From: Planctomycetota bacterium
Lineage (GTDB): Bacteria > Planctomycetota > PUPC01 > DSUN01
DNA: 11,910 bases
Assembly (NCBI GenBank): GCA_016872875.1
Contig: VGYW01000257.1
Span: 1-11,910 of the forward strand
Reading direction: 5' to 3'
Part shown: in pieces, positions 7,449 through 11,910 of the stretch
Layout of the letters: each line of letters starts with the position of its first letter
How positions within the stretch are numbered: position 1 is the first letter of the stretch
Made by a program: the position numbers and the translations under genes
The notes under the pieces: model-generated
Database searches by the model: none
Seen by the model: the letters and a program-made list of their open reading frames with translations, nothing else
What the model was told of the DNA's origin: nothing

Positions 7449-7744
7449 GAACCGTCGGCGTGCGCGATTTGCAGAGAAACATGGGGGCAGTTCGGCGGCA
7501 ACTGGCTGAGGAGCGCTACCTGGTGCTCACGGCGAGTGACCGTCCGTTCGCCATCCTGTTCTCATCTCACCCTGACAGCATAGAGGACGACCTCCGGGCC
7601 ATCCGCAGTGCCCGCGCACTCGAAGCCATGAGACGTATTCAAGCGGACGCCAAGGCCAGAGGGCTCGACAAGATGACGATGGAGGAGATCAACGCTCTGA
7701 TCGCCAAGGTGCGGCGTGAGCGGAGCAAGAGGAAGGGTCGCTGA
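7445..7744 (+). CDS. Phd/YefM-family antitoxin-like protein (no adjacent toxin)
   Basis: A 99-aa protein with the N-terminal fold of type II antitoxins: VGVRDLQRNMGAVRRQLAEE (residues 4-23) is the DNA-binding part, and RYLVLTASDRPFAILF continues the typical strand pattern. The C-terminal half is helical and charged, ending in MTMEEINALIAKVRRERSKR, a tail that I associate with antitoxins paired with PIN-domain toxins. The GTG start (7445-7447) overlaps the preceding TGA (7446-7448), with GGAG about 8 nt upstream, so translation is probably coupled. Normally such a protein represses its own operon and neutralises a toxin encoded next to it; here the next gene is a phospholipid synthase and nothing toxin-like lies on either side. 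It may be an orphan, act on a distant toxin, or serve as a simple repressor. Confidence 0.8.
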   Translation: MRTVGVRDLQRNMGAVRRQLAEERYLVLTASDRPFAILFSSHPDSIEDDLRAIRSARALEAMRRIQADAKARGLDKMTMEEINALIAKVRRERSKRKGR

Positions 7745-7746
7745 CC

Positions 7747-9171
7747 GTGTGGCTTTGGATCGCCGAACTCGTGGCCGTGGCCCTCGTCGTGGCGGCGCTG
7801 CCCGTGGTGCTCGTGCAGCGGCGGGCGCCCGTGGCCACGTTGGCCTGGGTGCTTGCCATCCTGCTTCTCCCGTTCCTCGGCGTCCTGCTGTTCTTCCTCC
7901 TCTCGTGGCGGCGGCCCGAGCGGGTGCGCGAGAAGTACCACCGCAAGGCTAGGGCACTGGACGAGCGCGCCGGCGAGTGGCCATCGCTCGACGCGGCCGA
8001 GGAGGACGAGTTCGCACACGCGGAGTTCCGCACGCTCGCCGCGGCGCTCGACCGCATGGAGGGCTTCCCGCCGCGGCCCGGCAACGCCGTGGAGTTCACG
8101 GCCGACGGCCCGAGCTTCCACCAGATGCTCCTCTCAGGCATCCGCTCCGCAAGAGACCACGTCCACCTCGAGTTCTACATCTACACCAACGACGCCACGG
8201 GGAACGCCGTCACCGCCGCCCTCTGCGAGAAGGCCCGCAAGGGGGTCGAGTGCCGCCTCCTCCTCGACGCCCTGGGCGCCGTCTGGTTCCACAAGAGCTG
8301 CCTCGCCCGCCTGCGCGAGGCCGGCGTGAAGGTGGACTTCTTCCACCCGCTCGGCCCGCTGCGGAAGCGGTTCTACCTTAACTACCGGCTGCACAGGAAG
8401 ATAGCGGTCTTCGACGGCGTGGCGGCCCTCACCGGCGGGCGCAACGTCGGCGACGAATACGCCACCCGCCGCAAGGGCAAGCGCGCCTGGCAGGACCTCT
8501 CGATGTTCATCCGCGGCCCAGCCGCGCTCGACCTCCAGCAGGTGTTCCTCAAGGACTGGTACTACACGACCGACGAGCCGATTGAGGTTTCCCGCTACTG
8601 TCCGCCCCCGCCGGCCGCGGGCGACGAGGTGGTGCAGGTGCTCCCCAGCGAGCCGAACGCGCTCGGCAGCGCCGCCGAGTTCGCACACCTCCTCGCCATG
8701 CGCTCCGCCCGCCGCTCCCTCAGAATCGTCACCCCATACTTCGTCCCCCCCGAGCCGATGGTCTCCGCGCTCATCAGCGCCGCGCTCTCCGGCGTCAACG
8801 TCGAGATCGTCGTCCCCGTCATCAGCGACTCCAAGCTCAGCCTCTGGGCCGGACGCTCCGCCTACCGCGAGCTCATCGAGGGCGGCGTCCGCATCTTCGA
8901 ATACCAGGACGGCATGCTCCACGGCAAGCTGATGATCGTGGACGACCACTGGTGCACGGCGGGGTCGGCGAACATGGACTCCCGCAGCTTCCGCCTCTCC
9001 TTCGAGGTCACGTGCTTCGTCTACTCGCGGCACGACATCCCCCAGCTCCTCACCCTCTTCGACCAGTACCGCTCCCGTTCCACCCCCGTCGAGGACCCCC
9101 TCGAGTATGAGAAGCGGCTGCGCGACCGCATCTTCTGCGCCGTCACCCGCCTCGCCTCCCCGCTCCTGTGA
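7747..9171 (+). CDS. cls: Cardiolipin synthase, two-HKD phospholipase D type
   Basis: A 474-aa membrane enzyme that joins two phosphatidylglycerols (or PG with another donor) into cardiolipin. GTG start at 7747, two nt after the antitoxin stop, with GAGGAAGG about ten nt upstream. Two membrane segments open the protein (about 2-23 and 30-53), followed by a linker rich in charge. Both catalytic HxKxxxxD motifs are intact: His216-Lys218-Asp223 (HRKIAVFD, then GGRNVGDEY) and His392-Lys394-Asp399 (HGKLMIVD, then GSANMDSRSF). EFYIYTND near 140 and VTPYFVPPEP near 330 match the usual strands before each motif. Length is typical of ClsA-like bacterial enzymes. It is probably co-transcribed with the genes upstream, although housekeeping expression from an internal promoter is possible. 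Confidence 0.93.
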   Translation: MWLWIAELVAVALVVAALPVVLVQRRAPVATLAWVLAILLLPFLGVLLFFLLSWRRPERVREKYHRKARALDERAGEWPSLDAAEEDEFAHAEFRTLAAALDRMEGFPPRPGNAVEFTADGPSFHQMLLSGIRSARDHVHLEFYIYTNDATGNAVTAALCEKARKGVECRLLLDALGAVWFHKSCLARLREAGVKVDFFHPLGPLRKRFYLNYRLHRKIAVFDGVAALTGGRNVGDEYATRRKGKRAWQDLSMFIRGPAALDLQQVFLKDWYYTTDEPIEVSRYCPPPPAAGDEVVQVLPSEPNALGSAAEFAHLLAMRSARRSLRIVTPYFVPPEPMVSALISAALSGVNVEIVVPVISDSKLSLWAGRSAYRELIEGGVRIFEYQDGMLHGKLMIVDDHWCTAGSANMDSRSFRLSFEVTCFVYSRHDIPQLLTLFDQYRSRSTPVEDPLEYEKRLRDRIFCAVTRLASPLL

Positions 9172-9215
9172 GTGCCAGCCCTGTAGTGGAGGAGAAGATG
9201 GGACCCGCGCAGGCC

Positions 9216-9877
9216 TTTTCCGCAGTCCCGAAGGGACGCCAGTGGGTTGCCGGCGGCTTTAGCCGCCGGATCGGGGCGCACCCACGGCCCAGTCCCAAAG
9301 GGACGGCAGAAGCCCGCGGCAGTGGGGGCGGGCACTCCTTCTGCCGTCCCTTCGGGACTGCTGGTTCCCGCATCCGAGTCTTTTCCGCAGTCCCGAAGGG
9401 ACGCCAGTGGGTTGCCGGCGGCTTTAGCCGCCGGATCGGGGCGCACCCACGGCCCAGTCCCAAAGGGACGGCAGAAGCCCGCGGCAGGGGGGGCCGGCCC
9501 ACCCCTCTGCCGTCCCTTCGGGACTGCTGGTTCCCGCATCCGAGTCTCTTCCGCAGTCCCGAAGGGACGCCAGTGGGTTGCCGGCGGCTTCAGCCGCCGG
9601 ATCGGGGCGCACCCACGGCCCAGTCCCAAAGGGACGGCAGAAGCCCGCGGCAGGGGGGGCGGGCACTCCTTCTGCCGTCCCTTCGGGACTGCTGGTTCCC
9701 GCATCCGAGTCTTTTCCGCAGTCCCGAAGGGACGCCAGTGGGTTGCCGGCGGCTTCAGCCGCCGGATCGGGGCGCACCCACGGCCCAGTCCCAAGGGGAC
9801 GGCAGAAGCCCGCGGCAGTGGGGGCCGGCCCACCCCTCTGCCGTCCCTTCGGGACTGCTGGTTCCACCACCCGAGTC
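9216..9877. repeat. Tandem array of four 165-166 bp hairpin-rich units (two 331-bp dimers)
   Basis: Units start at 9216, 9381, 9547 and 9712. Each holds GTCCC-GAA-GGGAC (unit 1: 9225-9237), a perfect 9-bp stem CCGGCGGCT/AGCCGCCGG (9250-9269), and a 21-bp inverted repeat with one mismatch (9291-9311 against 9339-9359), itself made of GTCCC-AAA-GGGAC and GTCCC-TTC-GGGAC. Units 1 and 3 share one version of the segment before CTGCCGTCCC (GGGCACTCCTT); units 2 and 4 share another (GGCCCACCCCT). Units 1-2 have GGCTTTAGCC and units 3-4 GGCTTCAGCC. So an AB dimer of 331 bp (9216-9546) was duplicated (9547-9877). Long open frames run through the array on both strands, but they are repeat translations with shifting frame (165 then 166 bp) and no ribosome site. 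The 9172-9215 stretch before it holds nothing I can identify. Confidence 0.92.
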
Positions 9878-9922
9878 CGGCGGCTGAAGCCGCCGGCAGC
9901 CCACTACGCTCCCTTTGGGAGC
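9878..9922 (-). repeat. Inverted half-unit closing the tandem array
   Basis: Read on the minus strand, this stretch matches the first 45 bases of the array core (GTCCC hairpin, AGTGGG, and the GCCGGCGGCTTCAGCC stem) at 37 of 45 positions by hand alignment. The hairpin has become GCTCCC-TTT-GGGAGC (9908-9922), with changes on both arms that keep it paired. It shows that the half-unit is an independent element. Confidence 0.7.
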
Positions 9923-9944
9923 AAGACAGCGGTGCGCCCGGCGG

Positions 9945-9973
9945 TTGCAATGCCCCTGGCGATGGGCTATGCT
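9945..9973 (+). promoter_or_regulatory. Sigma70-like promoter of the DUF3160-type gene
   Basis: -35 TTGCAA (9945-9950), a 17-nt spacer and -10 TATGCT (9968-9973). Transcription would start near 9980, giving a leader of about 120 nt that contains the palindromic element at 10022-10073. Confidence 0.6.
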
Positions 9974-10021
9974 GGCACCCGGCCGTGGATTGTATGAGCG
10001 TCTGCGGGAATGAGCGAGTTC

Positions 10022-10073
10022 GTAGTGCGGGCTTCAGCCCGTGCCCTGGGAGACGGCCTGAAGGCCGCACTAC
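10022..10073. repeat. REP/BIME-like palindromic element in the leader of the DUF3160-type gene
   Basis: Outer 9-bp arms GTAGTGCGG (10022-10030) and CCGCACTAC (10065-10073) enclose two hairpins: CGGGCT-TC-AGCCCG (10028-10041) and CGGCCT-GA-AGGCCG (10054-10067). Twin hairpins facing each other within terminal arms are the layout of bacterial interspersed mosaic elements. It lies between promoter and start codon. No REP-associated transposase is visible in the window. Confidence 0.8.
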
Positions 10074-10102
10074 AAACCACTCGACTTGGAAGGAGGGTTG
10101 CC

Positions 10103-10483
10103 ATGCCTCGCGACTGGTTAAGCCGAAGCTGGCTGGCCTGGGCTGTTGCGTCGCTCGCGCTGGCGCTGGCGGCGGGGGCGCCCGACGTCGTGCCCGACCT
10201 CGACAAGGTGGTGGGGATCGAGCGCTTCGACGGGCCGCCCGCCGCGCGCCAACTCCTCAAGAAGAACGGCTTCGTCGTCGTCCCGCGCTTCTACCGCCAG
10301 ATTTTCTCCCCCTACGTCCGCAGCGGTCTGCCCCCCTTCATTACCACCGACTCCCTCCATCGCACCTTCCACGTCATCTTCGAGGAGCAGGTCAAGCGGG
10401 TGGAGACGGCACTTGCGGCGGACGTGGAGGCGATCACCCAGATATGTGCGCGAAACTCATCGCCGAACGCTTGGAGCAAGTAG
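10103..10483 (+). pseudogene. DUF3160-type gene, truncated after ~113 codons
   Basis: ATG at 10103 with GGAGG about 7 nt upstream; a signal peptide follows (LAWAVASLALALAAGA, residues 11-26). Residues 27-113 match the start of DUF3160 proteins: LLKKNGFVVVPRFYRQIFSPY, then PPFITTDSLHRTFHVIFEEQ, the conserved Thr-Thr-Asp-Ser and His-x4-Phe-Glu pattern. Family members as I know them run to several hundred residues, but this frame stops at 126 aa. After Gln113 (nt 10439-10441) the protein turns into unrelated ICARNSSPNAWSK and the base composition drops, so the gene has been cut by foreign DNA rather than by a point mutation. Family function is unknown; members are exported and common in Planctomycetota-like genomes. 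The missing remainder is not seen before the right edge. A chimeric assembly is an alternative explanation. Confidence 0.72.
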
Positions 10484-11820
10484 AGACGATTGAACCACCT
10501 TCGTTCTGTAGCTGTTTGCGACATGGGCGGTCGGATGATAGGATATGCTCTGTGATCGTTGGGGTTCTGCAAGCTGAATTGCTAGGAGAAGGTCGATGGC
10601 CTCGCATCGGGTAACAGAGACCAAGCTCTTCTCGATCCTAGGTGCCCGAGAGGCGCAGGAAGGTTTTGCCGGTTCGGAGGTCTCGTCTTGCGTGAATAGC
10701 GTCGTCGCCGAAGCATGGCCCATTCTGCAACAGGTTGCCAGGGCATTCCCCCTTTACACACTACATGATCCGGAGCATTCCTTCCGCGTTGCCGAGAACA
10801 TGGGCCGAATAATCCCGGAGTGGACACTGGGCAAGCTCAATAGCGTCGAAATCTCGGTTCTGCTTTACGCGGCCTACCTTCATGATATAGGAATGGCATC
10901 AAGCCAAGACGAGTTCTATGGGTGGCTGAACTCAGGAGAGTACCGCACCTTTGCCTTGTCCAATGAGAGGTGGGAACGCGCTCTGGGGGCGATCGAATCG
11001 GGGAAACCGGAGCATCCATCACAAGGACGGGGGAATCGCAATGCAGGACACAGGATAGGGCCTAGCGATGGCAAGACTCTTGCCCCGACACGACTCAGGC
11101 AACTCCAGGATGCAATCTACACCGAATTCCTCCGCTCAAACCACGCGGCGCGTGGTGCTCAGTTTGTGACGGAGATGTTCGGCTCCCGTGGCAAGTCCCG
11201 CACCAGTATTCGATTGGGAGAAACCAACTACGCTGATAAAGTAGCGCTCGTCTGCAAATCACACGTAGCTGAAACAAGGTCACTGGCCGGTTCTGAGTAT
11301 CGGCGGGACGCCTATGTCGGCAATAAGCCAGTGAACCTTCAGTACTGTGCGGTTGTCCTGCGATTAGCGGATTTTGTGGATCTGGACCCTGAAAGGGCGC
11401 CCCAGGTGCTCCTTGATTTCATCCTCCTCGACCTGGAGGCCAGATCGCCGGCCACATCCGATCCAAACGAGCAGGCGCGCGCACAGTCGGCACAGGAATG
11501 GGCCAAGCATCGAGCGATCATGGGCTGCAAAGTGACGCCCCAAGAGATACGCTTAGAGGCGCGGTGCTTTCATCCGGCGATTCAGCGAGGCCTTTTGGAA
11601 TGGTGTGACTCGATTGACCGGGAACGTCGAGACTGCAGGCTGATCGTCCAAGAAAACCGCGGACCGATCACAGAGAAGTACCAACTCGATCTCGCTAACG
11701 AAGTGGCCAAGGATTACATAGAGTCGGATGGCTCATATGTGTACAGCGGTTTCAAGTTCCAGTTGGATTATGACCGAATTGTTGAGAGTGTAGCATCATT
11801 ACAGAGTCAGTTCCACATGC
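10442..11820. mobile_element. Lower-GC inserted block carrying the HD-domain gene
   Basis: Composition changes sharply at about 10442 and again at about 11820. By hand count, the 60 bases from 10861 hold 28 G/C, whereas 60 bases of the cardiolipin synthase gene (from 8221) hold 45. The left end coincides with the break in the DUF3160-type gene. I found no transposase, integrase, terminal inverted repeat or target duplication, so the mechanism is unknown and the exact ends are approximate. Confidence 0.55.
10516..10544 (+). promoter_or_regulatory. Candidate promoter of the HD-domain gene
   Basis: -35 TTGCGA (10516-10521), a 17-nt spacer and -10 TAGGAT (10539-10544); a TATGCT follows at 10544-10549 as an alternative -10 with too long a spacer. 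The start codon is about 45 nt downstream of the expected transcription start. Confidence 0.45.
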
Positions 11821-11840
11821 AACAGGCCCTCGCGCGGTGA
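10596..11840 (+). CDS. HD-domain protein, probably lacking a C-terminal domain
   Basis: A 414-aa cytoplasmic protein with a strong ribosome site (AGGAG at 10584-10588, 7 nt before ATG). HD phosphohydrolase signature: His57/His61 in YTLHDPEHSFRV, His96-Asp97 in YLHDIGM, further metal-site candidates His183 (RSNHAARG) and His223 (CKSHVAE), and Asp259 in LRLADFVDLD. The set of metal ligands looks intact, so nucleotide or phosphoester hydrolysis is plausible. SAQEWAKHRAIMG (298-310) and YVYSGFKFQLDYDRIVES (381-398) resemble, from memory, the linker of larger proteins in which this kind of HD domain precedes a GHKL/Hsp90-like ATPase, a layout met in signalling and defence proteins. Here the frame ends soon after, as high-GC DNA returns, so the ATPase part is probably lost. 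Codon use is markedly less G/C-biased than in its neighbours, consistent with transfer. No signal peptide or membrane segment. Confidence 0.7.
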   Translation: MASHRVTETKLFSILGAREAQEGFAGSEVSSCVNSVVAEAWPILQQVARAFPLYTLHDPEHSFRVAENMGRIIPEWTLGKLNSVEISVLLYAAYLHDIGMASSQDEFYGWLNSGEYRTFALSNERWERALGAIESGKPEHPSQGRGNRNAGHRIGPSDGKTLAPTRLRQLQDAIYTEFLRSNHAARGAQFVTEMFGSRGKSRTSIRLGETNYADKVALVCKSHVAETRSLAGSEYRRDAYVGNKPVNLQYCAVVLRLADFVDLDPERAPQVLLDFILLDLEARSPATSDPNEQARAQSAQEWAKHRAIMGCKVTPQEIRLEARCFHPAIQRGLLEWCDSIDRERRDCRLIVQENRGPITEKYQLDLANEVAKDYIESDGSYVYSGFKFQLDYDRIVESVASLQSQFHMQQALAR

Positions 11841-11910
11841 AGAAGGCCGATGGTCTGGGTTCGGCCGTCGGCCTGGGCGTCGCGTTGCATGTCGAGGGCG
11901 ATGCGGCCAT
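11807..11910 (-). CDS. Possible C-terminal tail of a minus-strand gene running off the right edge
   Basis: Read from the right edge on the minus strand, codons GGC-CGC-ATC-GCC-CTC-GAC and onward have the strong G/C-ending bias of host genes and give a polar helical stretch (RIALDMQRDAQADGRTQTIG). The frame stops at 11807 inside the 3' end of the HD gene, after a short tail (CCMWN) that looks non-native. No homology is recognisable at this length. A plus-strand frame is also open here, so the strand is uncertain. Confidence 0.2.
   Translation of the reverse strand, partial: GRIALDMQRDAQADGRTQTIGLLHRARACCMWN

Noticed and set aside
8134..9033. 299-codon minus-strand frame opposite the cardiolipin synthase gene
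   Set aside because: It is antisense to a gene with two intact HKD motifs; the frame is open because of high GC, and its protein is low-complexity Glu/Val/Ala/Gly-rich.
9216..9877. CRISPR array
   Set aside because: Units are 165-166 bp and repeated throughout their length; there are no short repeats alternating with unique spacers, and no cas genes nearby.
9021..10070. Long minus-strand open frame across the tandem array (about 349 codons), and matching plus-strand frames from 9168 and 9247
   Set aside because: These are translations of the 165/166-bp repeats, showing the same Arg/Pro/Gly-rich motif in cycling frames, with no ribosome site and no domain; the GC-rich palindromes simply lack stop codons.
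10445..10614. 56-codon plus-strand frame starting MCAKLIAERLEQ at the left of the low-GC block
   Set aside because: No ribosome site, overlaps the HD gene's promoter and first codons, and shows no recognisable motif; it could be the tail of a gene brought in with the block, but support is too thin to annotate.

Overview
This high-GC window reads like a metagenome-derived chromosome segment from a Planctomycetota-type bacterium or a relative in the PVC group. The assignment rests on style: strong G/C bias at third codon positions, several secreted carbohydrate-active enzymes with N-terminal signals (one Tat-type), a DUF3160-type gene, and many short palindromic repeats between and inside genes. 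No rRNA or tRNA gene is present to confirm it.

Layout. (1) 3-1310 (+): a CCA-adding enzyme whose start lies left of the window. (2) 1311-1670: a convergent intergenic gap holding three related palindromes whose arms covary, separated by small CCGGA/TCCGG hairpins. (3) 1671-3791 (-): a secreted DUF5060-like, clan-A-type glycoside hydrolase with an apparent carbohydrate-binding insertion. (4) 3792-3979: a divergent promoter region with one sigma70-like promoter facing each way, both with the -35 hexamer TTGCGC. (5) 3980-9171 (+): a tightly packed run of four genes: a Tat-exported alpha/beta-hydrolase, a large secreted TIM-barrel hydrolase carrying two repeat-derived in-frame segments, a Phd/YefM-type antitoxin without a toxin, and a cardiolipin synthase. 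(6) 9216-9930: a tandem array of four 165-166 bp hairpin-rich units, organised as two 331 bp dimers and closed by an inverted half-unit. (7) 9945-10483: a good promoter, a palindromic element in the leader, and the first ~113 codons of a DUF3160-type gene that stops abruptly. (8) ~10442-11820: a lower-GC block with its own promoter and ribosome binding site, encoding a 414-aa HD-domain protein that seems to lack the C-terminal part expected for its family. (9) 11841-11910: high-GC sequence resumes, possibly the tail of a minus-strand gene.

How the genes may work together: the divergent pair of glycoside hydrolase and esterase, together with the 803-aa hydrolase, looks like a small polysaccharide-degradation locus. 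The two sides could be co-expressed from the shared promoter region, with the esterase removing acyl groups and the glycosidases cutting the chain. The antitoxin and cardiolipin synthase are translationally or closely coupled to that run but have no obvious functional tie. The HD-domain block looks like a transferred accessory fragment that interrupted the DUF3160-type gene; it resembles a piece of a signalling or defence-type HD protein more than a complete system. I see no complete, clearly new multi-gene system. The most unusual material is the repeat architecture and the HD island.
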